IMG/VR virus record: IMGVR_UViG_3300046517_000445
Location: 1 to 28,231 of that record
Origin: a virus
Reading direction: 5' to 3' (one strand)
DNA: 28,231 nucleotides
The notes under the pieces were generated by a model that worked only from the letters and a program-made list of their open reading frames with translations, was not told where the DNA came from and made no database searches. Below, in pieces: positions 5,874-14,088 of the stretch (position 1 is its first letter; every line of letters begins with the position of its first letter). Position numbers and translations under genes: made by a program.

Positions 5874-6509
5874 TTAACATGCTGGCGTATACGGAAACAA
5901 GGTGCGCGTTTTTCGTTTCGTGATCTGGTAGAATTGTCCAGCCACGATCGGCTCGATTTCTGGCGGTGGTTCGATTATTCCTTGCGTAAATGCCTCGGTT
6001 AAAAGGAATGTTACTAAATCGCCAAAGCAAAGATCGGGTGAAACTCCGAAGCCCAAATCCCACGTTATCAGTGAATCAATCGTTGGTGGGTCGGACGGCT
6101 CCGATGCGTCTGCGGGATCATCGCTAACCCATGTCAGCGTGCTTGTGATTGCATAGAACTGAACGGTCGCCGGATTGGTCGCAACGGCTGGGAATATCGC
6201 GGAGCTTGTGTTGGTCGTCGCTGATGCTACCGCCCCACTACTTGACGGTTTCTGCGCTGGCAGACTTCCCGAAAGCGTTCCCATGTAAACCAAGTCAAGC
6301 GCCGACGCGCTCTCGCTACTTTCGGAGCAATATCGAGAAGTGATAAACATTGTCGCATAATCGGGATGCGCTGTTCCTATCTGCGGCACGCTGACATCAG
6401 TCAGCACAACATCCGCCGTAGCATCGCACTTGTAATGCTCGGTGAACGTGTCGAGTCCCCACTGAACTTGCCCGGGCGTCTTGCCTACGAGTGTTAGAGT
6501 GACGGCCAT
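5874..6509 (-). CDS. Putative tail protein, unknown function
   Basis: 211 aa, located directly after the tape-measure gene, where distal tail or baseplate proteins usually sit. It is beta-rich with Ser/Thr/Ala stretches (SSSGAVASATTNTSSAIFPA) and a Pro-rich segment (EPPPEIEPI) near the C-terminus. Start ATG 6509 abuts the tape-measure stop. No catalytic motif, repeat or membrane segment is visible. Distal tail protein is inferred from synteny only. Confidence 0.7.
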   Translation of the reverse strand: MAVTLTLVGKTPGQVQWGLDTFTEHYKCDATADVVLTDVSVPQIGTAHPDYATMFITSRYCSESSESASALDLVYMGTLSGSLPAQKPSSSGAVASATTNTSSAIFPAVATNPATVQFYAITSTLTWVSDDPADASEPSDPPTIDSLITWDLGFGVSPDLCFGDLVTFLLTEAFTQGIIEPPPEIEPIVAGQFYQITKRKTRTLFPYTPAC

Positions 6510-7754
6510 TTAATTTCCCCTCCAAACGCCAAGCATTTCTCTCCAGATAGTCATTGATTCATCGTGTCTCTTGGCTGATGCCGCTTCTCCTGTCATGCTT
6601 GGGCCGCCCGTCCCCTGTTCCCCGCTAGATTGCGCTGTAGGTTTCTGGGCGTTCTCTGCCGCAATGCGTTGACGTTCGATCTGGTCAACGAGGTCTTGCG
6701 ATTCCCCGACTCCTGCTGCACGTCCCGGTCGCGCGGCCTTTCCATAGGAATCAGCCACGGCTTGAACCTGCGCCAAATCCGCAGGAGTCGCCGACGCCCT
6801 TAATTGGTCTGCCGTTTTCTGGAATGCCTGATCGCCTGTCTCGCGCGCTCGTTTCTCATTTTCGAGGATCGCTTTGGCTTGCGGTGATGCCGCGCCGTAA
6901 GCCGCGTCCTGAACCTGAGCTTGTTTCTGTCGTTCCTGTTCTTCGAGTGCGGCTAACTTCTCGCGTTCCTGCCGCAGTTTGGCTAGATTGTTCGCTGCCT
7001 TAACATATCCGCCAGGATCGTTGTTAACTGCTGCTGCTGCTTTGCGTTTTTCTTCTGCATCAATTTCACGGTTTATCGTTGCGAGATGCTGCTCCGTAGT
7101 CTGATTCAGTGCTTTCTCAGCGGCTAAAACTTCCTGCATTCCGCGTTGGCGTGCGGCTAATGCCTGATCTTGCGCAGTCTGTAATTCTGCTTGTCTTGCG
7201 GCTTCGTAATCTCCTAGTCCTGCTGCGCGCTGTCGGGCTAGTAACTGTTTTTGTAAATAGTCGCTGAATTGTGCGGCCCAATTCACCTGTTTGGCTGAAA
7301 GATCGTTGAATGTTTTCTGCGTGCTTTCTATGTCTTTAAGGGTTTCGCTGCTAACTTTAAGAACATCACTCTGGTCTTTTGCGTGGCGTGCCTCCTCGCC
7401 GTATAGCTGTGCGTGCTTAACGAGTTCTTCGCCCTGTTTATCTAGTAATTCGGAAACCTTTTGGATTTCCTCCGATGCTTTTTTTAGTCCTCCGACAAGC
7501 TCAAGGATGAATCCAATACCTGCTGCGTGTGTTGCTGTGCGAAGTAGGCTCGTTTCAATGTGCCCCGCGATTCGATCTGCTTCACTTCGTCCGACTGGCG
7601 CGGCCGCGGTCTGTGCCGCTTGCGCTGCTTTTGCGGAATCAATCTGTGATTGCTTAGCCTGCGCGTTTAGTATTGCAATCGCGTCCGACGCTTTTCGGAC
7701 GCCGGTAATATCGGCAACCGTGCGAATGTTAATTCCAAAATCCTGGTCAGCCAT
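6510..7754 (-). CDS. Short tape-measure-like protein
   Basis: 414 aa, Ala/Gln/Glu/Lys-rich and almost entirely helical, with long coiled-coil stretches (about 100-330, e.g. NLAKLRQEREKLAALEEQER). A single hydrophobic stretch lies near residues 72-90 (THAAGIGFILELVGGL). It sits downstream of the major tail protein as tape measures do. At about 1.5 Angstrom per residue it would set a tail of roughly 60 nm, short for a siphovirus. No lytic or peptidase domain is evident. The alternative is a helical baseplate protein, but no other tape-measure candidate exists here. Confidence 0.7.
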   Translation of the reverse strand: MADQDFGINIRTVADITGVRKASDAIAILNAQAKQSQIDSAKAAQAAQTAAAPVGRSEADRIAGHIETSLLRTATHAAGIGFILELVGGLKKASEEIQKVSELLDKQGEELVKHAQLYGEEARHAKDQSDVLKVSSETLKDIESTQKTFNDLSAKQVNWAAQFSDYLQKQLLARQRAAGLGDYEAARQAELQTAQDQALAARQRGMQEVLAAEKALNQTTEQHLATINREIDAEEKRKAAAAVNNDPGGYVKAANNLAKLRQEREKLAALEEQERQKQAQVQDAAYGAASPQAKAILENEKRARETGDQAFQKTADQLRASATPADLAQVQAVADSYGKAARPGRAAGVGESQDLVDQIERQRIAAENAQKPTAQSSGEQGTGGPSMTGEAASAKRHDESMTIWREMLGVWRGN

Positions 7755-9311
7755 TTAATTCAATAGTGTGACCGTCATTCGTGAACCAATATAGCAAGTA
7801 GCTGTTGAAGATGTGATCCGTTGCATTTTTACAGTGATGTTTCCAGTCCCTGACGTGGTTACTACGGATTTCATCACGACCGTGAAATCAACATTTGCCT
7901 CCGTGCATTTAGCATTGGTGATTTGCGTGCCGATCACATTAGTGTCGTAAGTTTGCGCGGTCGAGGCTTGAGCGGCAGATGCCGTGCATATAAATTGTCC
8001 GGTAGCTGATCCCGAATAACCGACGGCAAATTTGATTCCTCCGGTGGTTGTTTGTTGACATCTTAGTAAGACATCTACCTCATAGGTTTTACCAGAAGCT
8101 GCTGCAAAGGTTAAGCCCGTAATGTCATCAAGGGTTCCGGTCGCAGTTGTGAAATTAGAACCTGTAACCTTAGAAGTTGTTCCTCCTCCTCCTGCGGCTG
8201 CAGCACTTGTCCAATTCGTTCCGTCACTCGTTAGGACGTTTCCGCTTGTTCCCGGCGCGGCGTAAGTCTCAGTTGAAGCTACCCAATTTGTCCCGTCTGA
8301 TTTGATGATCTTTCCGCTACTAGCCGACGCGCTATAAGGAAACGTGGGAGTCGATTCGATATAGTTAGTTCCATCTGATGACAAAATCTTCCCGGCGCTG
8401 CCGGCCGACGTTGGCAGGGTTGGTGTCGAGGCTATCCAGTTAGTTCCGTCGCTCCGGATGAATTTTCCAGAGGTAGCTGACGCATTCGGAAAAGTCGGAG
8501 TGCTGGCGACATAATTAGTTCCGTTCCCTACCAGTATTTTTCCAGAGGTTGCCGCGCCAGAGATCCGGAATCCGGTGCCAGCATCCAGGATAGTCCCGTT
8601 ATCAGAGGTGTTAAATACATGGATGGCATCATAGACTGCATTTTTGCTGGGCGCTATTGTCGTAACCCCGTCCCAGCTTGAACCGAATGCGGTGTCAGAT
8701 ACGACTCCCGATGCGCTTACGGAGAGAGTATGTGTCGAATGCGTGTAAACCAATCCCGTGCCTAACGTGAAGAACTTGATCGCGTTGTCAGTATCATCCC
8801 AACCCATTATCGTATCAGCCGCTGGATCGGTTAGGCTCGTTCCTGTTCCTCCTCTCGACATCGCTAGTTGCCCCGACCACCCAAGAGTAAGGGATGTCGC
8901 CTGAAGTAATGCTGTCGCGGGAGTTCCGCCAAGGGTAAGCGTTACGTTCGTGTCATCGGTTTTAGTGAGCGCTGAAGGAGATCCAGTGATCGGAGTCGTC
9001 CATGTCGGATTTGCGCTGGTTCCGTGAGTCGTTAGTACTTTTCCATCAGTGCTTGGTGATAATGCAGACCAACCAGAGGCTCCACGGTAAAGCACAACGC
9101 CTTGCGTGCTGCTGATAGAGTTTAGAATTGTCGAAGCTGTCCACGTTCGATCCGCGCTCAGACTTAGAGTTGAACCTCCGATTGTGAGCGTGCGTGAAGG
9201 AGGAACCCATAGCGTAGAGACATCGGTAGTCGCCGGAATGTCTCCGAACTCCGTCGCATAAAGCTGAGATGCGATAAGACACAATGTCAGGATGATCGTT
9301 TTTATAGCCAT
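7755..9311 (-). CDS. Secreted tail-locus repeat protein (fibre-like)
   Basis: 518 aa from ATG 9311. The first 19 residues MAIKTIILTLCLIASQLYA are a classical signal peptide with an A-x-A-like cut before TEFG. A Ser/Thr/Gly-rich stalk follows. Residues 256-374 hold five tandem repeats of about 25 aa with core SGKxxxSDGTNWxAST; a degenerate copy lies near 88-104. The C-terminal domain (375-518) starts GGTTSKVTGSNF and includes YEVDVLLRCQQTTTGG, a beta-rich module seen, from memory, in environmental phage tail proteins. SDGTNW repeats are typical of phage fibres, but a Sec signal is unusual. The longer upstream frame to 9458 is an antisense-frame shadow of the previous gene, so 9311 is preferred; it overlaps that gene by 10 bp. 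Confidence 0.8.
   Translation of the reverse strand: MAIKTIILTLCLIASQLYATEFGDIPATTDVSTLWVPPSRTLTIGGSTLSLSADRTWTASTILNSISSTQGVVLYRGASGWSALSPSTDGKVLTTHGTSANPTWTTPITGSPSALTKTDDTNVTLTLGGTPATALLQATSLTLGWSGQLAMSRGGTGTSLTDPAADTIMGWDDTDNAIKFFTLGTGLVYTHSTHTLSVSASGVVSDTAFGSSWDGVTTIAPSKNAVYDAIHVFNTSDNGTILDAGTGFRISGAATSGKILVGNGTNYVASTPTFPNASATSGKFIRSDGTNWIASTPTLPTSAGSAGKILSSDGTNYIESTPTFPYSASASSGKIIKSDGTNWVASTETYAAPGTSGNVLTSDGTNWTSAAAAGGGGTTSKVTGSNFTTATGTLDDITGLTFAAASGKTYEVDVLLRCQQTTTGGIKFAVGYSGSATGQFICTASAAQASTAQTYDTNVIGTQITNAKCTEANVDFTVVMKSVVTTSGTGNITVKMQRITSSTATCYIGSRMTVTLLN
8190..8546 (-). repeat. Five SDGTNW-type coding repeats
   Basis: About 75 bp per unit inside the secreted tail protein. The units begin SGKIL, SGKFI, AGKIL, SGKII and SGNVL, and each carries (S/N)DGTN(Y/W). 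Codon use differs between units, so the repeats are old or selected at protein level rather than a fresh DNA duplication. Confidence 0.8.
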
Positions 9312-9904
9312 AGTCCTAATGCGACTCCCGCCGCGATTACTTCGTTTAGTGTTGTCGGAGTGACCGGAACCGGACCACTCGGCCACAATCCCAAAGTCGT
9401 GCCGGCGTCGATGACTTCGGTCAGCGTCGTCGGCGTTGGAACCGTCATCGTTGGCCACAATCCCAAACTGACTCCGGTTGAGATGACTTGATTTAATGTT
9501 TGCGGCCTCCCTGGGTGAGTGTCGAACACGCCGCCGACAATCTGATAACTGTGCTTGGTCGTTGAACCGATTTCCTGAACGAGTTGAATGTCGACAACGA
9601 ACGCATTGGCGATAAATGCAATCGTTCCTCCTGCTGTCGTGAGTTTAACGGGACCACTCTGCGGAACCAGCACTTCATGATTTCCGATGAATAACTCGGA
9701 TGCCTTAATCGATGCGTGCGTGCGCTGAACGCTGAACGATAGATTACTTGTGCGCGTGAGTCTGTCGTATGTGACCGGCGCGATTGATCCCAGAGCCTGA
9801 ACGACCTCAATGCCGCGCGTGAAACGAAGTCGTAAATCGCTCGCGGCAAATCCTCCGGCCAGTGTTCCATCGCAGAAATCATAATCGCCAATCGAAATAA
9901 GCAT
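9302..9904 (-). CDS. Tail protein paralogue B with LGLW repeats
   Basis: 200 aa from ATG 9904. Residues 1-130 are clearly paralogous to the upstream gene 9906..10307: both have CDGTLAGG(F/V)A(A/V)SDLR near residue 11, TYDR/VYDR, FSVQRTHA/FTVKRTHA, and a similar end (SYQIVGG/QYSIIGG). Unlike the paralogue it has a C-terminal extension of three tandem units (135-158, 159-183, 184-200) with core TTLNEVIxAGVxLGLWP. Located between the major tail protein and the secreted repeat protein, it is probably a tail component. The ATG is two bases from the previous stop. Confidence 0.75.
   Translation of the reverse strand: MLISIGDYDFCDGTLAGGFAASDLRLRFTRGIEVVQALGSIAPVTYDRLTRTSNLSFSVQRTHASIKASELFIGNHEVLVPQSGPVKLTTAGGTIAFIANAFVVDIQLVQEIGSTTKHSYQIVGGVFDTHPGRPQTLNQVISTGVSLGLWPTMTVPTPTTLTEVIDAGTTLGLWPSGPVPVTPTTLNEVIAAGVALGLWL
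9305..9502 (-). repeat. Three tandem LGLW coding repeats
   Basis: Units of about 24 residues at the C-terminus of paralogue B: TLNQVISTGVSLGLWP, TLTEVIDAGTTLGLWP, TLNEVIAAGVALGLW, linked by Pro/Thr/Val spacers. The DNA also keeps visible similarity, suggesting internal tandem duplication. Confidence 0.8.
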
Positions 9905-9905
9905 G

Positions 9906-10307
9906 TCATGTCTCTGTCGGTGGCGGGCCTCCGATTATTGAATACTGATGGAATGTCGTCGCTCCGTATTGCTGCTGAAGATCGTGGCTTTGGACTTTCG
10001 CGTTCGGGATTACGAATGTCGCTGGTGTCGGGCCGGTGGTGGTGATGTCAACGTCTCCCGACGCCGGCAACGCATCTTCGAGTCCTATAATAAACTGCTC
10101 TGCTGCGTCGAGGTCTGCGTGTGTGCGCTTGACCGTGAAGCTATAGACGCACGGTCGCCCTACGCGGTCGTAAACGTTAGGACTGACTCCTGCGAGAATT
10201 GAAACAACGTCAGCAATGCGCCGCTGTGCAACGCGCAGATCGCTAACGGCCACACCTCCGGCAAGCGTGCCATCGCACAAGCTGTATGCTCCGACTGTGA
10301 CCGTCAT
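9906..10307 (-). CDS. Tail protein paralogue A
   Basis: 133 aa, start ATG 10307. Homologous over nearly its whole length to the first 130 residues of the next gene (CDGTLAGGVAVSDLR, VYDRVGRPCVYSF, VKRTHADLDAAEQFIIG), so the pair arose by tandem duplication. It follows the major tail protein at the place where tail assembly chaperones or minor tail subunits usually lie. I recognise no named family. Length and single-domain form suggest it is the ancestral state, with the LGLW extension added to the second copy. Confidence 0.75.
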   Translation of the reverse strand: MTVTVGAYSLCDGTLAGGVAVSDLRVAQRRIADVVSILAGVSPNVYDRVGRPCVYSFTVKRTHADLDAAEQFIIGLEDALPASGDVDITTTGPTPATFVIPNAKVQSHDLQQQYGATTFHQYSIIGGPPPTET

Positions 10308-10316
10308 GGTTCATCC

Positions 10317-11291
10317 TCACGGAACGGCGAAGGTAATCGCGGGATCAATCGTTGCCCCGCTGCCACTGCCGGTGCGGTGCGCGGCGTTGAGGAACATCAC
10401 CTCACCGCGTTGCAGGACTCCGGTTTGATACAAATCCTCGCTTCCGAGCGCGCCGCAATTCTTTAGCGTCACGATGAACGGATCGGATGTCAGGACCAAA
10501 TCCTCGTTTGTTCCTCCAATTACATCGCCGGGTAGAAGTGCGGTCGTGTCCTGTAGTTGGATCAGTGCGTCAACTTCGGCCTTGAGTAGATTCGCGGGCT
10601 TGAACTTACACGTCGCCGTATAGCTGCTCGCGTCGTAGGTGCGGTCAATGATTCCGAAGTTGTCTACATCAATGTCCTTGGTTCCGAACGTTGCCTCTAG
10701 AGTGAAACCATCGATTGACAGCATTGAGTCGTATGGCGTTCCACGCGAACCGAGAGCGGCGGTATATCGAGCATAACGAATGTCGTCCACGTCCAGCACG
10801 TCGCCCGTGTAAGGCGCATTGATCGCGGTATACCACGCGTCAGCGGCCGTAAGATCGAAGTCCGACGCCATGAGCGCCGTGAAAGTGATCTCGCCTCCGA
10901 TGATCTGCCCGCGCGTTGCGCTGCAAAGTATCGTCGGGCTTTTGCTGATCGCTCCGCGCGCCCATGTGACCTTGTTTAAGTCGGAACCGTTGAACGGATG
11001 CTGCGCCCATACGATCAGCGGTAAATCAGTGGAACCGAACACGGACGAGCCATGCTTATTGCGCGCGTCGGGAAACATCGATCCGATGTAAGATGCATTG
11101 AGAACTCCGGCGGGTTTTCCCGTGAGTTCGACAACGAAGTCCTTGGCGATCTTGGCGATCTCTCCAAAGTTATCGACGACGATACTGGCCGTGTTGCGCT
11201 TGAGCGCACCCTTTAATCCGTCTTGGAAATAATAGGTGACTCCGTTGAAGATTACGACCGCTGGGCCTGTGATTCTTAATGGAACTGACAT
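10317..11291 (-). CDS. Major tail protein
   Basis: 324 aa from ATG 11291 (MSVPLRITGPAVVIFNGVTY); an AGAAAG stretch lies just upstream. The protein is beta-rich and has the alternating pattern of a tail tube subunit (e.g. GEITFTALMASDFDL, DGFTLEATFGTKDI, YTATCKFKPANLL). It stands directly downstream of the head-tail joining and tail terminator-like genes and upstream of the tape measure. The upstream in-frame extension to 11357 is a shadow. Assignment is from fold-like composition, length and synteny. Confidence 0.75.
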   Translation of the reverse strand: MSVPLRITGPAVVIFNGVTYYFQDGLKGALKRNTASIVVDNFGEIAKIAKDFVVELTGKPAGVLNASYIGSMFPDARNKHGSSVFGSTDLPLIVWAQHPFNGSDLNKVTWARGAISKSPTILCSATRGQIIGGEITFTALMASDFDLTAADAWYTAINAPYTGDVLDVDDIRYARYTAALGSRGTPYDSMLSIDGFTLEATFGTKDIDVDNFGIIDRTYDASSYTATCKFKPANLLKAEVDALIQLQDTTALLPGDVIGGTNEDLVLTSDPFIVTLKNCGALGSEDLYQTGVLQRGEVMFLNAAHRTGSGSGATIDPAITFAVP

Positions 11292-11311
11292 GATGTTTTC
11301 TTTCTGGTTGG

Positions 11312-11827
11312 TTAACTGCTTACCTCTGCCGCAACTTGCGGAGCGATAAAATGACAAATTCTTGAGACGATTAGCGTCCCTGGTTGATCTTTCTCGATGT
11401 AGGTGCGCTCGCGCTCAAGCCGAACCTCGTCGGCATAAACGGGGGACTTGATACTGGATGGCTGAAATCCGTGGAGCGTGCCGAGGACGATCGTCGTGGC
11501 CTTCCAAAGTCGTAATTGCGTCCCGGCAGGGCTTCGGTTGAACGTTGGCGCTTCGCTTACCCAAACATCGAAACCGAGTTTCGTGATCAATGGCCCCGGC
11601 AAATCAGGTTGCTCAATGCGGCCAGCGGGAGAATGAACGACAATCGAGAGTCCAAGCTGCTGAATCATCTGGTCGTATTCGTATTGAATGTCACCCTCGT
11701 CCTCGGTGAGCACCGTGAACGGTCGTCCATCTGGATTGGCGAGCGTGTTGAACGGACTCGTCGCCATGAGTTGCGCGGCAATGTCATTCTGCAGTTGCTC
11801 GAAAACGTTTTGCGGGTCGGGAATCAT
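11312..11827 (-). CDS. Tail terminator / head-tail joining-like protein
   Basis: 171 aa, starting MIPDPQNVFEQLQNDIAAQL and coupled by ATGA to the DUF5672-like gene. The layout (helical N-terminus, then strands with FDVWVSEAPTFNR and a conserved-looking middle) fits the small tail-terminator class that precedes the major tail protein in siphoviral gene order. No diagnostic motif; synteny carries the call. Confidence 0.6.
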   Translation of the reverse strand: MIPDPQNVFEQLQNDIAAQLMATSPFNTLANPDGRPFTVLTEDEGDIQYEYDQMIQQLGLSIVVHSPAGRIEQPDLPGPLITKLGFDVWVSEAPTFNRSPAGTQLRLWKATTIVLGTLHGFQPSSIKSPVYADEVRLERERTYIEKDQPGTLIVSRICHFIAPQVAAEVSS

Positions 11828-12513
11828 GCGCGCGGAATCATCTCCTTGTTTTCAAGAGCGAAATTGTGAAACCCGAAAGCGTTCGGTCTGTCGCCGGGGA
11901 TCTCTTCAATGTTGCTTTCCCATGCGAACGCGGCCGCGACTTCAACGGGAGCGAATGTGATGCCGCGCTGCTCTAATGCCGGACGCTGATGCTGACAACA
12001 AAAGGCATCGCCAGAGTATTGCTGTCCGTATTGGTCTGGCCGTTTCGAGGACTGTATAAACAAATCCCGCAACTCAGCCGTGGCTCGCATGAACGCTTTG
12101 GATTTCAGGCAACATCCGGTGTTGCCGACTCTGCCATGAGGAAATTCAGATTTGCCCGGATGACACGGATGATCCGACGCCGGCCAAGGCGCGCCGATGA
12201 AATCATACTGAAGCCAACGGTCCCGCCATGCGTTCGGGTTTATCACATATCCATCGTGATGAATACAAAGCGCGAAGTCCGTTTCGATGTAGTGCTGAAG
12301 CCCTGCGATCTCCCATATCATCGCTGCGGCATATCCTTTCTCTCCGACTCGCTGAATCGTCGTTCCGTTTGAATGTTCGGGCGTCTTGCGGCAGACAAGA
12401 ACGACGTCGGCAAACTTGATTTCGCGCGAACTGAACTCCAATGCGCGCAACGTGCGCGACGGATCGTCGGTATTATCGTAGGAAATCAGAGTGACGTTCG
12501 GGAGCGATTTCAT
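11824..12513 (-). CDS. DUF5672-like putative glycosyltransferase
   Basis: 229 aa from ATG 12513, overlapping the previous stop (ATGA). Central motifs ALCIHHDGYVINPNAW, YDFIGAPWPASDHPC and GNTGCCLKSKAFM match what I remember of the DUF5672 family, thought to be glycosyltransferase-like: HxDGY could coordinate a nucleotide sugar, and the GN(G/T)G..L(R/K)S segment is typical. It lies between two head-tail connector genes, an odd place for an enzyme. With the GT9 and methyltransferase genes 2-4 kb away it may modify the virion or host surface glycans. Confidence 0.75.
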   Translation of the reverse strand: MKSLPNVTLISYDNTDDPSRTLRALEFSSREIKFADVVLVCRKTPEHSNGTTIQRVGEKGYAAAMIWEIAGLQHYIETDFALCIHHDGYVINPNAWRDRWLQYDFIGAPWPASDHPCHPGKSEFPHGRVGNTGCCLKSKAFMRATAELRDLFIQSSKRPDQYGQQYSGDAFCCQHQRPALEQRGITFAPVEVAAAFAWESNIEEIPGDRPNAFGFHNFALENKEMIPRA

Positions 12514-12941
12514 AATGCTTCCCACTTCGCTATTTCCTTTTCAATCTCGCCTGAGATGTAGGTGATGTTTTCGTTGATGCCGGTGCGGAACGGTGCGCGC
12601 TCAGGCGTCTTTTTCGTTCCGAACTCCTGAAAAGCTGCGTAGAACACGCTTGAACCGATTGCGCCCGTGATCACCGATTCGTTGCCTTCACTCGTCACGG
12701 TCGCCGGCGTCGATTGAGTCCTGAGTTTCAACTGTCCGGTGCGCTCGCCAAGTCGATGCTCGGTCACGGGAAACGGGCCGTGTCCCGTCAATCGTTTCTC
12801 CTGAATCCTGCCGGAAACGATTTGCAATGCCCGTGTCATGCCGCGCGCGATGGCTCGCGGGAACTCCTGCGGTGCGCGCTTGAACTTTTCGGAAAGCGCT
12901 ATTGCCGAGGGACTGAGAACGATTTGAATTGTCGCGCTCAT
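12510..12941 (-). CDS. HK97 gp10-like head-tail connector / tail completion protein
   Basis: 143 aa. The motif VFYAAFQEFGTKKTPERAPF is diagnostic of the HK97 gp10 / Mu virion-morphogenesis type; the N-terminal half is an amphipathic helix (ALSEKFKRAPQEFPRAIARG). It should act at the head-tail interface. Its 5' end lies only 18 bp from the divergent plus-strand HTH gene, so the usual coupling to the upstream minus-strand gene is broken here. Confidence 0.85.
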   Translation of the reverse strand: MSATIQIVLSPSAIALSEKFKRAPQEFPRAIARGMTRALQIVSGRIQEKRLTGHGPFPVTEHRLGERTGQLKLRTQSTPATVTSEGNESVITGAIGSSVFYAAFQEFGTKKTPERAPFRTGINENITYISGEIEKEIAKWEAL

Positions 12942-12959
12942 TATGTAATACTTGAGATT

Positions 12960-13184
12960 ATGGCAAAACTATTAGACATATTCCAACTTAGTGAAACGAT
13001 TGGTAGACCAGTCCGACAAATTAGATCGTTAATGCACGAAGGCGTCCTTCCATACATGAAACTCGGACACAGAACGATATTGTTCGATCTCGAACACGTT
13101 GAGAAAGCTATACGGTCTCGTGAAATCATGGTCCCATCTCCTTATCAGCTAAAGCGTAGGGAATTGCGACGCAATGGCAGTTGA
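12960..13184 (+). CDS. Plus-strand HTH (excisionase/MerR-like) protein, moron-like
   Basis: 74 aa from ATG 12960 (MAKLLDIFQLSETIGRPVRQ). The segment FQLSETIGRPVRQIRSLMHE - GVLPYMKLGHRTILFDLEHV is the classic HTH_17/excisionase winged-helix layout (helix, turn, recognition helix, wing with R-x-hydrophobic). It is the only plus-strand gene within the minus-strand structural block, noticeably more AT-rich than its neighbours. Its last 59 bp overlap the 3' end of the head protein gene 13126..14088 in antisense. No strong Shine-Dalgarno; a weak promoter (TTGAAT, TGTAATAC) lies inside the neighbouring gene's 5' end, possibly giving a near-leaderless mRNA. Likely a regulator. Confidence 0.75.
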   Translation: MAKLLDIFQLSETIGRPVRQIRSLMHEGVLPYMKLGHRTILFDLEHVEKAIRSREIMVPSPYQLKRRELRRNGS

Positions 13185-14088
13185 TAATGTCCTCCGGCCC
13201 CGCGCCGAGTGAATCATCTGCCGGTCGCATGAATTGAACGCCACCAACGTCGAACGGTTCGTCAATAGCCTGAATCTGTCCATCGGCTTCGACATGCGTC
13301 GGTCGAGGTTCCTTGATGAGCGGTGATTGACTGTGTAACCATTTCTTATGCGTCACGCCAGCTTGCCTCATCGCCAAGTCGCGGGAGTAGTTGAACGCCG
13401 CCGCTGTCTCTGTGTTCGCAATCGTTTCGGCGCGACCACGGGAAATCTCGTCGAACGCTGCGCTGATTCTCGCCATCAGTTCCTTGCGAGATTCTCCGTT
13501 CTGAAACCCCTGCTCAATTGACTGCATAATCTCCGCATGAACCTCGTCGGGAACGTTTGCGAGCAGATTGGCGCGATCCTGAACGAACTGTATGGCATCC
13601 TTGGAGGGAGTCGTCCACACCGAATCCTTGCCGATCTCGTCGTAAAGTTGCTGGCCGGCGGTATTCAACGCCGATTCCTGATCTTCGCGTAATGCGGCGA
13701 GTAATTCGGGAGCTAAAACGTCCTTGTCGAAAGTAAGGCGCGCGGAAAGCGATGAGGATTGCGCGTCCGGTGCATCGCCTTCCGCGGCTGAAATCTCTGG
13801 ATTGTCCCTGAAATGCTTCTCGATATTGCGGAGCGTTTCGTGCTTGGCGTAATTCAGCACGCGATCCGTCGAGGATTTCATGCGCTTGATGAACTTCTCG
13901 CGCTTTGCGTAGTGCTTCTCGCCCTCGGTTGGTTCGAACTTCCTAATTGGCTTCGTGGGTTCACTAGGGACTGACATCGTCATTCCCGATTCGCAGATCA
14001 GCATTACGATCCTGCGGGCCGCTTTCGTGTCCTGTAGTCCTGATGCGACACGCAACGCGCGAGAGATAGGTGAAAGTTTCTCGGTCAT
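13126..14088 (-). CDS. Mu F / SPP1 gp7-like minor head protein
   Basis: 320 aa, coupled to the previous gene by ATGA. The C-terminal half has the family signature: RAETIANTETAAAFNYSRD, then HVEADGQIQAIDEPFDVGG, and the terminal INCHCVAIPY (the NC-x-C motif). The N-terminal half is a charged helical region. Such proteins sit inside the head near the portal. In Mu the gene follows the portal; here it is displaced by the capsid, GT9 and methyltransferase genes. The 3' end overlaps a plus-strand HTH gene. Confidence 0.9.
   Translation of the reverse strand: MTEKLSPISRALRVASGLQDTKAARRIVMLICESGMTMSVPSEPTKPIRKFEPTEGEKHYAKREKFIKRMKSSTDRVLNYAKHETLRNIEKHFRDNPEISAAEGDAPDAQSSSLSARLTFDKDVLAPELLAALREDQESALNTAGQQLYDEIGKDSVWTTPSKDAIQFVQDRANLLANVPDEVHAEIMQSIEQGFQNGESRKELMARISAAFDEISRGRAETIANTETAAAFNYSRDLAMRQAGVTHKKWLHSQSPLIKEPRPTHVEADGQIQAIDEPFDVGGVQFMRPADDSLGAGPEDIINCHCVAIPYALADKEMGP

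Noticed and set aside
7291-7758. 155-aa plus-strand ORF
   Set aside because: Antisense of the Ala/Glu-rich tape-measure gene, whose composition keeps the reverse frame open; Ser/Cys/Ala-rich nonsense.
8190-8546. Regular ~75-bp repeats suggestive of a CRISPR-like array
   Set aside because: They are in-frame protein repeats without conserved DNA repeat or variable spacers.
9493-9909. 138-aa minus-strand ORF with an ATGA-like start
   Set aside because: Different frame from the clearly paralogous tail protein 9302..9904; composition is Arg/Ser-rich shadow sequence.
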